Shown here: positions 1 through 14,689 of the stretch, piece after piece | Layout of the letters: each line of letters opens with the position of its first letter | Position numbering within the stretch: position 1 is the stretch's first letter | Origin: Penelope pileata | Taxonomy: Eukaryota; Chordata; Aves; Galliformes; Cracidae | Length of the DNA: 64,000 nucleotides | Reading direction: 5' to 3' | NCBI GenBank assembly: GCA_013396635.1 | Contig: WBMW01005007.1 | Span: 371,585-435,584 of the forward strand | The notes under the pieces: generated by a model | The model's input: the letters and a program-made list of their open reading frames with translations, nothing else | What the model was told of the DNA's origin: nothing | Database searches by the model: none | Made by a program: the position numbers and the translations under genes

Positions 1-3000
1 TTTACAAATTTAATTTAAAAGACAGAAAGACAGATGCTCCTTTACAGGATTGCTTGCACGAGTAATCTTTAGCATAACTGAGGCTGAGTATTGTTAGAAT
101 ATTATTTATTATTTTTAGATGAGAAATGCCTATTTATTCTTTGAGATGAAGTTGAGCCACGCAGAGATACGGTACAAACTTAACAACTAATTTTGATGAA
201 AATAGGAAATGTCCTGTAAGTAGCTGACAACTTTGTAACTGAATGAGATCTCTCTCTCACACACCAAAAAACCTCTCCTGGCAAATTAGCTGAAAGATAT
301 TTAGAACTGGTACTTGAATGAGTTAGGAGCTGTGCCTTCTAGTCAGTCCAGAACTGACAGAGATTGAACAACACAGAACCAGGTTTCCTGCAACTCAGTC
401 AATAACACATAGCTCATGCCGCTTCCCACCTCCACTCAGCCTTAGCAGCCTTACATCAAAGTCTTAGCACACATTAAAGGAAGATGAAAAAGCCACACAT
501 ATATTTTGTATTTGATATTTCACACTGCAGTTGTAATAAGTGCTACATAATCACTAACAGGCCTTCTGGGAAGGACAATTTTAATACAAAGCTTTCAAAT
601 ATCTATGGACGTCACACTATCAAGAGTGCTTCTTACTTTCTGCACTTTTCAGACCCTAAGCTGTATCATCTGGTGCAGAGTCTTTCTTAGCACAAGCAGC
701 AATCACAGCTGTACTGATGAGATTACTTGCTTTATTTACTCTACCTCAATCTGAAACACTCACTACAATGAATTTGAATTCACTACCAAACATTTATCCC
801 CTCTCACAGGAACACAGGATAGGGCAACTCCTGCATGAGCATGCTCAAGGCTCTACTTGAAGTGCTTGCCATCATTTCAGACCAGCACCCTCTCTGCAAT
901 ATTCCACACTCAAGTGTCACCACTATTAAATTTGGGGAAGCTTGGATGTGATCTGTTTAAGTGACGGACAGTAACTCACCCCAGCAGGGAACGTGCCAGG
1001 TCAGGGAAAGAAGCTGGCTGATCTGGGTGGGAAGTCTCACATTGCAGCAGCTGCCTCCATCGAATCTGACTTGTGAATAAAGGACTTGTTTTCTGTCTTG
1101 GCTTTGAATTAAATTTTGGTAAACACAGACATTTGCCGAAACATTTAAAACAATTTATCTGACTCTTGAATGAATGGTTGTTTTCTCTGGAGCAAAGTCA
1201 AAGCCTGAAGCTCTATTCAAAGAAAAATTCAAATGATTGGCAAACAGTAGAAATTCCTGTCTCTGTTTGTGATCTTCACAGTGTCAGCAGTTCTGATTTT
1301 CAGAGTTTAAAAAAAAAAANAGAAACAACAGACTTCAAGGTATTTTTCCAACATCTCCTCCCCTCCCCTTTTTTTCTTTAAGGATCAGAGCTGTGAGGAA
1401 GGGATGCTTCCATTAACCACAATCTGATGACACAGCAGGAGTTCACTGCGTGCAGAACTTTACAAAACCTGATTTTAAAATCTTTGTCTTCCCTTTAAGA
1501 TCTCACTTTAAAGAGATGCTGAGCTCCTCCACTTTTACACTGAAGTTTCTGAGACAAAATGCATACCCCTCAGCTTTTCAATAGAGAAAGTTGCAGTGTT
1601 CATGGTAGTTGACCAAGATGCCAGGGTAACCTTGAAAATATCCCAGTTGCCTAAAATATCCTCCAAGAGAAGAAAACTGGAACATCAGTGCTTGGAGAAG
1701 AGTGCAATTAGCCACTCAATATCCCAGTTTCAGAGGTCAAGCATCTTTCCTCAGGCAAATCTGGCTCTGGTAAAACAGAAGAGTTACTGGGCCTTAGACA
1801 TTTACAGATTCTCCAGACCGTTTTGTAAGTCTGTAACTACTGCCAGCACAAGGCTTCTCAGGATCTTCAGCAAAGAGCTCAACGTTTCGGAGCAACCCGC
1901 AGTTTTGTGTTTTTCCAGCTTTTGATCTGAGGCATAATGAAAGAAGCAAAGGAAAAGCTTCTTGTATCCTCCACATGCTTTTAAGATATCTGTTCACGGT
2001 CAGGCTCATCTCATCCCAAATGACTTAGGTTTAATTCTGTGATCAATATAGAAATTATTTAATTTGCTAACAACATTGTTAAGCATTCGAAACACAGAGA
2101 TCCCTTAACCTAAAGCTTATCATTCAAATAGTCCCCTGTTAAAAAAGCAGTGCTTTATGGTGGGTTTTCAATAAAATGAAAAGGCAAATATTAGGGAAGA
2201 ACTGTGAGAGGTATGAGGACAGCAATCAGGTCAGCTGTCAGTGTGCTAAAGGGCAGCACTGGCTCATGTGCAGAGGTAAAACCAACTGCTTAGTTTCTTC
2301 ACGGTCAGATTGGGCAATTTATTTTGCAGATTTCTGAAGCTACTATGCCGCAAAATCCATTACCTGAGTTTCAAAATACATGCCAGCAGATTTCTTTGCA
2401 CTGCTGAGGAAAAGATTAAAATGCAGTCACGTAACATATTATTTGGTTGGATAGCAGAAGTCTTAAAAATGCTTAACATTCAGACTGAGCGGCTTTTGTT
2501 AAAATGAATTTCACTGGCAGGTGGCCTACGCGTTACTCTGACAGGAACAACCACCCTCTTTGAGCACTGCAACTGACACTCAAACTTGGCCAAGGAGGGA
2601 TGGAGGACAGATTCCAGAAACATTTCCAGGCTTCTAACAATCAATTGGAGAGGAAAACAAAGAAGAAAAAATAATTTTGATAAAGGTTGCCAATGGAGTC
2701 TCAGAATGACAAACAACCTTTTCAACAAAACAACTAATGCCCTCCACAGATGGCCACTTCTTATTTCCTTTAGATTGTTTTCTTTTTTTACTGATTTGTG
2801 CACGCGTACATATGTGTACATGCATACAAATAAACAGTTTCCTAGAGAACATCCCAACATGAATCCAAATAAGAAGTGATTTCTACTAGCTTTTAAAATC
2901 TACACAAACGTAAGAGGAATTTGATCTCTTCATTTTAGTTGTGCTTGATGTAAAATTTCTCTTAGTGCAACTATTGCATCTTAAGCTGCACAGTCAGCAC

Positions 3001-4638
3001 TGAATTAACACCAACTTTTAAAAATTCCATCATGAGCGCTGCCAATCAATGCACTTGAAATGAAAAGTAGGAGCACTTGGAGTGAGGTACATGCTGTATT
3101 GCAAATCTTAAAGATTTTCAAAAAAGAAAACGTGACAGATCTAACAATAATAATGTTGCAATAAACCCCACCCCTTATTTACTTTTGCAACTCCCCTGTT
3201 CCATTCATGCCTGATAAAACAAAAACTCTCACATGTAGCAGAACGGATGCAGAACTGTTGGGACTGTCTTCCAAATGTGCACACTGGGAGGTTAAAACCT
3301 GTTCACCAGACTCTGGGTCCTCTCAGGTATCACAAGACATATAGCAAGTACAAAACTCTTTGCAACATGATTTTTGAATGAATTTATAACTGAGCAGCAG
3401 ATGAGATGAAAATTCAAGGCTATATACAGTTTCACTGAACAAAGCGCATGTTGTGCCATCCCTCCCTCCCAACCCTTCCCCAGTTATTCATAATTTATAG
3501 ACTTATCTGCCCACAGGGCTTTGCATGACAAACAAGAGTACTAAAGTACAAAAGAAATCAACACAATCCTGTTACACAGAAATAAAACCAACTTTCCCTG
3601 GATCCATCTGGCCTCAGCTAGGCCTGAAAACACTGCTTGGAGCGTGTGGTGGAGCAGTCGTACAGAGCTGTGCTCTCCACAGCTCACCCACTGCACATTT
3701 TGTACAGTGCAAAACATCCCTTCAAAACATCTTAAAATAGTGGTTTATTCTCTCTCTTTGCTCTCCAGGAGCCACAGCCCTCTCGTTTTGATGTCACATC
3801 TGCCTTGCAGCATCTCACAGGAGAACATCAAGCTGTCCTGTCACAGTGGTGTCACTGAACCCTCTGCGTCTCCCTGTGTGGCTGAGTGCAACCAACTGGA
3901 GCTCCACTACAGAGAGGGTAAGATTCAATTCCACCCTGTAGTCATCTTAGGTTGGTGGTGGTGTGCAAGAAAAGAGACCAGGTATTGAACAAGCCAACCC
4001 TTGCTTACATGTTTCTCACTCAGCATTTGTACACCTGCTGCCATGGGATCCCAGTCTGTGACAGACGCTTAAGGGTATTATGACAGTTCAGCAGTTGTGC
4101 AACATAAAAACTGCAACAGCAGCTTATCCAGCAATATTATCACCTTCTTAACCCAAAAAAAGCATACAAAACCAAACCTAGAACTGAGATCAGAGCTCTG
4201 GTGTGAAGAAACTGTGCACAACAGCAAAAATATTAGACATTTGGGCTCACTGAATTGCTCAGTTTCCCAACTTTCCTCTAGTGAGACTGCATAGCTACAG
4301 CTGCAGTTTCATCCTAAAAATCTGCCTGAATATTCACAATGATAACTATTGGCAGAATTATTACATTTAACTACTATACCTTCCAGATCCATCTTGCTGG
4401 AAGGACTGAAATTCGATGGCATTTGGGACTTGCTGCCAGCTTATACAAGATCCAATAGGATAACTGAATTCATCAGCAACATCCTTCACACTAAGGCCAA
4501 CAAGGCAAGATGAAGACAGATAACACATGTGGCACTGAAGATGCCTCATTCTCCCACTTTTCAGGCCTCCCATTTGAACATCAGCATTGTGTGTCTACGC
4601 TGGGTAATCAGTAACGGGAGCCTTTCATTTCAACGTAC
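1..4638 (-). other. UST: UST intron 5, partial (donor end)
   Basis: This is non-coding, AT-rich sequence downstream of the gtacgt donor of exon 5. It contains one ambiguous base (N at 1320) at the end of an A run. Open frames up to 126 codons overlap each other on both strands, lack any recognisable domain, and show no coding signal. No mobile element, RNA gene or further UST exon is visible. Confidence 0.85.
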
Positions 4639-4792
4639 CAGATATCTTTCCTCCTGCCTCATGCTGGGGGTACGGATCATGTGATTCTGTTCTCCTCTCC
4701 AGTCTCCAAAACGTCGGAAAAAATAATTGGACAGAAATCGATTGACAGGATCTCTAATAATATTGATGTACACTGGCTGGTCTCCTCCAAAC
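4639..4792 (-). CDS. UST: UST exon 5: 3'-PAPS-binding segment
   Basis: This 154-bp exon supplies the last base of an Arg codon and then 51 codons, starting FGGDQPVYINIIRDP and ending MRQEERYL. It holds the sulfotransferase 3'-phosphate-binding segment, RDPVNRFLSNYFFRRFGD, with the conserved Arg and Ser that contact the 3'-phosphate of PAPS in the HS2ST/UST family. On the minus strand the acceptor is a pyrimidine tract ending cccaccag and the donor is ctg|gtacgt. Reading through the donor reaches a stop after two codons, which supports the exon end. The next expected residues (an Asp-Ile-Asn-Glu-Cys stretch in other vertebrates, from memory) are not found between 1 and 4638, so the following exon is outside the window. 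The frame is intact with no stops. Confidence 0.97.
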
Positions 4793-7290
4793 CTGGTGGG
4801 AAGAAAAACGGGTGAATCTCATCAAAAGGTTTCGGACAGGCACACATTTGTCTTTCACCTGAATGTTTGCAAGGTATTCTCTACGGAGTTCAGAGTATAT
4901 ACAAGGCTAGAAGCAAAACTGAGATGCTTACAACTGCTTATGAAACTCTGTAAAAGCACATGAGATCTCTTTAGGATTAAAGGTAAACACGATATCACAT
5001 TAAGCTGTAGTGGACTACAAACATTTTAGTTTAAGATCATTTCTTCCACAGTGTCCATGGTTATGTTTTCTCAGTTTTCTCCTCACAGTTTTCAGATGGA
5101 GAACCTTCTGCAGATGAATCCAAGGACATGCAATTCTTTTTCTAAACGGTCACGTTCTGCCTGGCGAGTCATGTCAGGGCAGGCAGTGCCTGATGCTAAC
5201 TGCCATGAGGCAGCCCTGAGCCACCCTCACCTGTGCAGGAAGAGCAGCAACGTGCAAAGCATTTTGCAACACTTGAGCATATTTCAAAAGGCTGCCTCCG
5301 GATGAGCTGACAGATATGCGTGGTATTTCCATCTTTTTATTTGCTGCAACTTGCGTAAATCTTTCTCCCCTCACCCCTAAACCTGCCCCACCGGCTGGAT
5401 TTGAGGCTATTTCGTGGTTACGTAGTGTCTTGCCCTAGGTACTGCACATTATGGGAGATTTTGAAAAAGCAATATGAAAATCAATAAGCACAATACAAAA
5501 GGAGAAAGGGAGCTTGAGAAGTTAAGGCCCGTGATTATACTGCATTTCCAGAGTGTTAAAATATCGACTGCTTATTTTACATCAACGCCTATCACCAGGA
5601 GAACAAGGCTAATTGCCAACCCAGTGGAAGAAAAATGGAAAGCTGCTTATGTTCCTCCTCGGTCAAAAGAGAAGAATGAACACTTATGTTCTGGAACAGA
5701 CTTACAGACAACAATGATCTAAGACATAGCAAAGTAAACCTATTTGGATTGAGATGTTCCTAGGATAAACCCAACTCGGAATTTACCTCATCTAAGAGCA
5801 TGCATTATGTTTCTCCCCTCCGTTTCCCCACTTTAGGAGAACAATCTTTAGTTAAGCACTCGCTTATGGTGTATTTTGAGGAGCTTGAGGACACAGCCAT
5901 ATTTAAGTATTTAAACGCTGTTCAGATGATTTTCTAAGTCACAGTTTATATTTCTTTTAAAATGTGAACTATCAGAAGAGAGAAAACAGAGGACGACATT
6001 TAGATTCAAAAAAACCTTCTCAGTTTTTCTTCACCTTTCAAGTCAGATGAATAATTGAATACATACAATTAAAGACCAAGGCTCTTCATTAATATTAAAG
6101 ATCCACCCAAACTGTTTAAAAAACATTATAGTAACAGATGAGAAAAATTCCACACAGTTTTAACTTAATTTTTATTCCACACGATTCCTTAGACCATTTA
6201 CTGGTCTAAACTTATTATTTATGCCTATCTTTATTTATGTCTATCAGTAGTTAAATAATTTCTTTATGTGGATCAGTAATCTCATTGACCTGAATGTTGC
6301 AGGATCACTGCCACAATTTGAAAATGCACAGACAGCAGAAAACTTTCAAACAATCCAATTAAGAAGGCAGATGCTCCTTGTTTCCTGATTAGCACACAGC
6401 CCAATTAGGACATATGCGTGCAAGGGAAGTATCTGGAATTCTTCTCTAAGATTGTTTTTGCTGCTTTTTATGCCTTTATACAGAAATAAGACTTACATAA
6501 AAAACAGACATTCCTGCAATTACCATAGAAAATTAAAGGCATTAAGCTTTGTCAATACACATTTAAATAGAAAAAGGTTGGTGAATGCCATGGTTGAGAG
6601 CCATAAAAATTACTATTTCAAGTGAAATTGCTGGCAAGACTAGGTTGCACCTGAAGTATTGAACACATTCTTTTCCTTCTGTTTGATGCAGATCAACAGT
6701 AATCTAAAGACAGAAGTGAGAGGAGAACAGTAAAGAAAAGGGGAAGCAATGAAGACAGTGAGAAGATGACAGCAGCAGCAAGTTGTCTCAGGACGGAGAC
6801 AGAAAGATTACAAGAGCCAGAGAGGAAAGAGAGCAGGGATATCCAGCCTGGGATCTGCAGAAGACACTAAGCCTAAATGCTCCTCAGCAGAGGAAAAAAA
6901 GCAAGAACAGATGGTTATCAGTGTCTGGATGCAAATATTCAACAAACACTCATTGTCTTTTCTGAAATAAGAGGAGGGGCCGGGTTGCATAATCAACCAA
7001 CCAAAGAATTAGAGCCTGTTTTTTTTCTCGTAAGGTTGTGTCCCCTAACAGGGGAACAGCAGACTAAGTACCAACAGCTCTGAGAGAAGAGGCACATGCG
7101 AGCTCGTCTCTTCCGAGAGGATGGCTGAGATGCAAAGTCGCTCCCTAAGAACTGCAGAGGAACTTCTCATCTCTGAAACGGAGACCGTGGCCTCCCAAAA
7201 CACCAGACTGCTCAAATTTCTGATTTCCTGCACACTTTAAACAGGCTGGTATAGACCCAGCTGCAGTTGTTCCATCAGGCAGCAAGCCTC

Positions 7291-7332
7291 ATTTTTAGAA
7301 AAATTAAATTCTAATTTTTAGAAAAATTAAAT
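7291..7332. repeat. 19-bp direct repeat, spacing 23 bp
   Basis: The unit atttttagaaaaattaaat occurs at 7291-7309 and again at 7314-7332 without mismatch. It is a small local duplication in intron 4. Confidence 0.85.
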
Positions 7333-10300
7333 CTGTTTGGGCTCATATTGAAATCTGCATGTCTTAAGCATAGTTTATCATACTTCAAATTTCAACCATT
7401 TGTTTCTATGGACTGTACTGAGACTCCTGGATGGAAGATAAGCAGCAGTTGCATGGCATAAAAACTCCCAGTTTTTAAAAAATCAAAAATCAATAACGTT
7501 AGGCAGTTTAGACATAGGTGAGAAAATCAATGCTCCATTTGCTCAAGTATGCTCTGCACATTTTTTATGTATCTGTCATTCACATCATTTTAAAAGTTAC
7601 TTAGCTCTCCCAAATTAATAACATACACATGACAATGCTATTGCAAACACTAACAACATGCAGTGCTCTCGTTACCTACCATATAAACTTCCCTACACTC
7701 AAATATCTGTTGCAAAGGATTCAAAAAGGAACCCAGTTACGCTTTTTCCAGTCTGAACAGAAGGCTTATCTTCTCAGAGTGGGACCACATTTGGATCTGG
7801 CATGATAAACATACTGGATCCTTCTCACGCCCAGCAGGGCATCGCTGTAATTGGGTTGAGTGGGACAGGACAACACCTCTCCAATGGAGAGCTGAAAGTG
7901 TACACTCTGATCCACCACAATGCTCTTCCTGCACTTAACTTCTCCTGATTTATTTAACATGGACTATCACATCACTTTAGTTTTCACTGCTCTTTTTTGA
8001 CAGGTGTATTTTCAGAGTCCTCATCAAAATAACTAGCATATTTGGAGGCTTCAATCACCAACACTTAGATTCACTAATATTTCCCCATCTCTTTTTTTAA
8101 AAAATGGAGAAGAAAAGCTGAGAAATATGCCAGATGTTACAAGTCTGCCTTAGAAAAATGTCTCTGATGAATTCTGATATATTAATTACATGAGCATAAT
8201 CTTTGCTCAAAAAAGTTTACAAATCCCTTCTGAGTTGAGAAGACAAAAGCAAAAAAAGAATCCAAAGAATTCAACCAAAGCAATTTGCTTTACTGAAAAA
8301 TGGAGAATATCTCAGCTCCTGTTATTCGTCATCTCACTTTTTAAGAAAGTTTAAATATGAATGCAGTCCTGTCATTTCACTTCAGGAGGCTGCTGCATTC
8401 CTGCTCAGCACAAAACTCTTCACACAAGCGGAAGTACTCTTCTGCATCCCCACACACAAAGCACATTCCTAGTGGAAATCGAGATACTCAAACCTTTTCT
8501 CTGTGGCTGCCTGTTGCTCTTTTAACGTCAATTATTTCCTCCTAGTTAGTTGCTGTAAGTTCAATAAAATGGAAGCAAACAAGGACTGACAGTATCCTAA
8601 TGTTAATATGGATAGGCACACTGTGTCCTGCTTAGAAAGGAAGCACAATTTCCTTTTGCAGCTCTATACAACCATGTTGAAAGCAAAATTGCCCAGGAAG
8701 CTTTACAGATGAATTATGTTACGGCTCCATTAACCGATCTGCAGAACAGCTTCAATGGGAGATCATGTTAAAAACGTAAAACTTTCAGCTTGTTGGAACT
8801 TACGGAGATGCAGTAATATTAAATTCTATCTTCTGGAAAGGTTTCTTATTTGCACAATAAGAAATGAGAATTTATTGTAACAACTCTTATTAACAAACAC
8901 TTCTGGTGAAGCAACCTCATTCTGTATGCAAGGCATCAGGCAGCTCTGGGTTGCTCCCCCAACCCTCTCTGAGGACAAGCTGCCACCTTTTCTGTAACAA
9001 TTCCCAGAGGACTGAGGTTCTGCCAACCTCCAAACTCACAGTTTACCTTCTTGCTTTTGTGCCTTTACCCTGTGCTGTGGTCATGCTTTCAAGCTTTTTG
9101 TTGAAATTAGGAGGAAAAAAAAAAAAGGTGAGCTGAGCTAAATTTTTTAGTTTCAAGACTGCATTCTTGGCTGGGCTGGCCTTGAATGGGAGGTGTGATC
9201 TAACGTGCCCGATGGTGCAAGGTTAACAGTAAAATGGTGCAAACTGACAACACCGCGCTCAATAATTACCTCTTCTGGAGCTGTGACATCAACACTAGAA
9301 TTTTCAGCTTCTGATGTGACTTGCATGGGTAATGTTGTTGTAAAAAAATACCAAAAGAATTGCTTAGTAAATTGCCTCAGACCAGTGAACAAATTGCAGG
9401 TTATACCATAAGGCCTTGTATATCATTATCCTATAAATCTCACAGAATATTGGATGCTGTATTTCTGCCAGTCTTTTACATTCCTGCATAGTAAACATAC
9501 AGTGATCTTTTCCCCTCTGCCTTTCATTATGCTAAGGATATCAAAGCAACTTGAAATAGAAATTCATAATGAACAGCACCAACACGGATACCACTCCTGC
9601 TTGGGTCTGTACGGTATCTCCAGCTCAAGCAAAGCTGAGAAGACAACACTTGAGAAGGAAAAACTGATTGTGTTTTACATTTATCTCATGCAAAGCAACG
9701 GCTGGAAACAACAAAGAAAACACGTATTATCCACAGAATCCTAATAACAGCTGATGTCCAACACTGCATTTATGAAACCACTCAATTCCAGACAGCTTGC
9801 ATTTAAGGCTTTAGGAAGATCTGGCTCAAGTACTTTCTGACCTCTAATTAACATTTTGTTAGAATTCAGAGATTTTTTCATCAAAAACAAATGTTGCATA
9901 TTATGGAGGAACAGAAAACTTAATTACAAATTATTACAAGAAATTCCCACCAAATAGTAGAACAGCTGACACAACACTTTGGAAAACACTAAATCAACTA
10001 ACGTGGTGTGCACAAAAGACGCATCTTCAAAATTGGCTGAGACTACAGATCTGGCTGAGATATTCAGAGAACATCTTGAGACTTGACTTCTTAGGAAGGT
10101 TATCATGGAAAGAATGTAGGCAAGGGCCAGAAGTTACAACGCACTCAGTATTGCACGTTCAACTTCCCGTCTGAATGCGCTTATCAGGATTGTTAAGGGT
10201 GACCCCAGCTGTCTCACGGAAACGGTTGTCACAGAGCAGCTGAAGATAAGGCTAAGAGGGTCCATATGGAAAGTGAAATACAGTAAATTGGGCATAATGA

Positions 10301-11958
10301 AAAATTGCCTTTCACTGCATGCTGTAACTTGGTAGTACATTGTATGTCACAATGCACACAATTTAAAAGCCCACGTAACGAAAATTGAAAACATTGCTGC
10401 CATGTCCCAAATGTGAAATTCTAAGCAATTGTCATCAAATAGAAGAATCTGTGGCTATTACCATGCCTGAGCATTTGAATCTCTGCTATCTAACACTTTA
10501 ATCTGTGATTCAGAAGAAAAGCAGAAAACCATCGATAACATTTTCAGATAATGAAGTTGCGAAAGGAGAGGATAATGAAGGGAGTAGTTTGCTGATGAAG
10601 AGCCACCTGAGCCATAGGGCAAGCACGACATAAGCAAACAACAAATTGTTGCACAGCAAACAAAACCCAAAGCACTGAGAACTAAGAGCAGGGACTGCTC
10701 ACAGTAATGGTGCAATTCTGCTAAGGATGTGTATGCCTGCACAGATTACCAGCAGTGTGAGACCTTATAGGCCAGAATGATCCTAGTTTCTCTTCTCCCA
10801 AAGAAGAGAGGAGCAAAGATCGGGCACAGCACTGACGTGACCGATAACCGATTAGAGTCGTTCCTAAGCAAAGCATGCACAAAGTTCAAGCAGAGCCACA
10901 AGAATGATGAAAAAAATACCTTGCAATGCAAAAACGTCAAGGTCAGAACTTTCACTTTGAAAAGAAAACAGGAAGGAAAAAAGAGAGGAGGCTGACAGGT
11001 GATTTCACCATGGCATGTAAGAATTTACACACGAAAATTTACATAGGAGAAAAATGTATTCTGAGATCCAATGAAAAGTGATCAATTGGGTTTCTCAGAA
11101 AAATTAAAAGGAAAAATAACTCACTATGTACACTCAGAGGATAATTCAGTACAAGAAGAATTTACCAAGGATAGCAGATTCTCCATTACCGGTAATTTTG
11201 AATCAAGACTTAACTTTTTTCCCCTAAAGGATATGCTGTAGTTCAAAAACCTAAACAGTCTGTATAATGCATTACACATTAGGGTGAGAAAGACTACAGA
11301 AATGACTTGGGACTGCTGTAATCCAAATTTTGGCCTCAAGGCAGGATCAGCTATGCAGTTATCACTACCAACTGCAAAATCATTAAGCACAATCTATTTT
11401 ATTGCTTTGCTGTCACTATTGGTGAAGCAATTTGCCAGATACCTCGAACTCTGTAGGAGCAATGTAATACCACCACTTCTGATCTCATTACAGTCAAAGA
11501 GCAGTATATTCCCTTTGTCTTTATATAAGATTCAAAACTTACCAGTTTCCTCTTCCACAATCTTCTGTCATCTTTCTCTGCCCATTCAATCTTTCCTCAC
11601 AGGACAATTTTTTCTCTGACCTTTTCCTTTACTCTGCTTTGGACTCTGAGTAACCAATGTGTTTCTCAAATTAATTTACTCTAAAATTGGTAATACAATC
11701 TACAGTGTGAATGTGAGTGCAGAAACCAAAATGACAGTAAAAAAGCATAATTTAAGCGTTATGCCTGATTCAACCAGCTTTCAGACCACAGTAAGTAGAT
11801 TTCAAGTAATGATTTCTATTCAGAGAATATTGTATCACCAGCTAAATGAAAGCTAAAAAGTCTATTACATGAAGAACACAGGAAATCTATGGAAATAAAT
11901 TTTAAATCGGTTAATCTTAAAAGCTGTGGAAAAACTCACTATGGAGCAATGTTTCCTT

Positions 11959-12030
11959 AAAAAAAAAAAAAAATCCCCCAAAAACAAAAACCAAACAAAC
12001 CCAAACCAACAGCACCAAAACCCAGCCCCA
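11959..12030. repeat. A15 run plus A/C-rich low-complexity tract
   Basis: Fifteen A bases are followed by about 55 bases made almost only of A and C (11975-12029). The transcribed strand of UST is therefore strongly T/G-rich here. The four C tracts are too far apart for a usual quadruplex on the minus strand. Confidence 0.8.
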
Positions 12031-14651
12031 CAGACCATACAAAGGTCAAACTGCATGCTAGATCTGTGCTTAGCCACAGTTAAAAAACATCATTACACAG
12101 TCACATCATTAAAAAAAATTAGTATAAAAAAAGAAAAACGATGTAGGAGGGAGTACAGCACCATGTGGCCATTCATGAAATGTGTACTTTACAAGGTGGA
12201 CCTCACATGGTGGTAGAAAGTGTTTCACGATGTGTTAGCAAAAAAACATAGATTATAATGAACACACATAAAGACACAGTGTTAAGGCTGGGCACATAGG
12301 TTTAGCTGACATTTCCCTTCTTTTAAGGGCTTGCCCAGAGGGTAATAATTTTTTTTCTTAACATACTTTTAACGATATTTCCTAGGTGTGTATGTTTTTT
12401 CTTCAAGGAGAAAAAATCCACAACATGGGACTACTTCAGTAGATAAACTTAGGCTGGAATCATTGTTTCAAGGTGCGTTAAGGAGGTATTTGAAGAGCCC
12501 AATCCTTCCTAGGACTGAGCTGTACAGAATCAGTGCAGGTAGGCTGAACTACTGCAGTTCATACAAAGTATTCTTCAGTTCGTACTTCAAGGGGCACAGA
12601 CATTCTGCATCTTCTTAGGCCAACTCCATGCATTTGCCCAGCATGCTTTTTTCAAGAATTAGCTGTGTAGAGTTAAAACACATAATAGGTATGTTCTGCA
12701 AACACCTGCACTGTGTGGTATTTCTTGCTCCAGAGAATTGGAAAAACAAGAATTCTGAAGTTGCTAATAAATGAGGGCTGTGACAAATATTCTGTGACTC
12801 TGTTAAGTCAAAGAAAACAGCATCACAGAATCAATGTGGTTTTATGGAACTCTTACTAGCCTGTAGAAAATTTAAAAATGAAATTCTATTTCCAAGTCAA
12901 TGGACCAGAGAGACACGCACAGGTGAAGTCATGGCAAAGCAAGACAATAAGGTTTTAAAAAATGGCAGATGGATCATACAACCCTTACAGACGATCAACA
13001 GTCTAGCATGCAAGGCTTTCAAACACCAACCTTCCAGTGCAGAGTGCTCCTGCTTTCAAACATGCAGCTGATTCACACGACATACAGGCAAGTTAATTTA
13101 TCAAGATTTACCTCCTCTGTGGTTGTTGGCTACAGACACATTTTACAGAACCCAAGCACAGGGAATGCTGTAATGTCAAAGTGCTGTATTAAGCTGTCAT
13201 TTTTAGAGTTTTTTCTATATCAGAAGAAACACATAACCAGTGAAAAACAACAAAAAATCCCACAAACAAACCCTGAACAATACTCAGAAATTAAGTATAG
13301 TTTTGGGCTTATCCAGACTGAATCTCTCTGCCTTTATCTGCCTTCATGCAGCACGTGATGTACTGCCACCCATAATTCAGAACTCATGTCCAAATCAAAT
13401 TGTCTCTGAGTCCTCTACTGGCTTTCCAGATTCCGTCTGAAACTGGCCAATGGGATCAGGAATTACTCAGGAATTAGGCGTGGGGGGAAACTGGAAAGAT
13501 AGGCAGAACAGCTGGAACTGCTATATGTCTCTTACTTAGAAAATCATGCTAAAAGGAACGCACTGCCCCCTCTTCTCAAGCACGGGCACACAGACACTCA
13601 ATGCAGACACACTGCAGGTATTAAACTGCAGCTGAAGGGAAGAACAGGGCAGCAGCTCAACACTGCAGAGAGGCTGACTCCTCACGTCCTGCTGCTGGGC
13701 ATTAATTCATTCTGGCTTCAAACAAATATGATATATTGAACTGAAATCTAAGGGCTAATGAAAATGTGAGATTAAATAGAGTTCACGGTTTATCTTCTTG
13801 CATCTCTTTACCACATCATAAGAAATTTTAAAGGAGATATTCCCAAGTGGTCTATGATTCCTGCAGAAAGTAAAGAATTCATTCCTTCAGCAAAACCTGA
13901 AAAAGCCCATTTCTCTCTCTGGGTGGTCTTGTTAATGACTCTCCTGCTTATGACTTTAGCCTGACCTAATCAGCTGGCCTTTATGCAAGCAGAAGTCACT
14001 GACAGAAGCACAAATTTAGATTTTTAACACATTCCCTTGTAATGTTCGTTTACCCTGAGACAGGAGAGAGCAGGCAAGCTTCCAGCTCTGTCTGAAATGG
14101 GGGCTGTAAGTGCATACTCTGAAGATCCAAGAACACCTACTGCAGTTAGGTGCTGGAGGGAGGAAAGCTGCCTTACTACATCCAGAATGGGAGTCACACA
14201 GTTCTCCTGATCCCTGACTCATCCTGAACCAAAGCCTGGCCTCACTGCCCCTGCATGCATTCCTGCAAATGTTCTTCCGCTTCTCTGAAATCTGTGACAC
14301 GAAGCACACTCCAAGCACCTTGACTGTTTGCACAAAGACTACAATAATTATTGAATTCATCATGAGATTACTAAGAGTTCAGGTGGGGCTCTTCTACAAA
14401 CTTGAAGCTCCTACCTGCTTAATTTTTCTCAGGCTAAGTAAATAGAACAGAGGCACCTACGACAAAGCACAGTGAACAACCTGCAGTTATCATGAAATAA
14501 CTTTTTGTGCTTCTGCAAGTTATTTCAATTCTTCAAAGATTCTAGAACTATACCTCTAGAACTATCACTGTACTATTTGCATCTACTACAAACACTTGCA
14601 AACTCAGCAAACGTAGCAGCGACATATAAATCTGTTCCTTCTTTTGAGCAT

Positions 14652-14689
14652 AGATAAGAGGCACACTGAGAGATAAGAGGCACACTGAG
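14652..14689. repeat. 19-bp tandem duplication
   Basis: The unit agataagaggcacactgag occurs twice in direct tandem (14652-14670 and 14671-14689) with no mismatch, which suggests a recent slippage event. It is in UST intron 4. Confidence 0.9.

Noticed and set aside
980..1072. Exon-like stretch on the minus strand with a good donor (gtgagtta)
   Set aside because: The translation does not match the UST residues expected after exon 5, and the acceptor side is weak; likely a decoy site.
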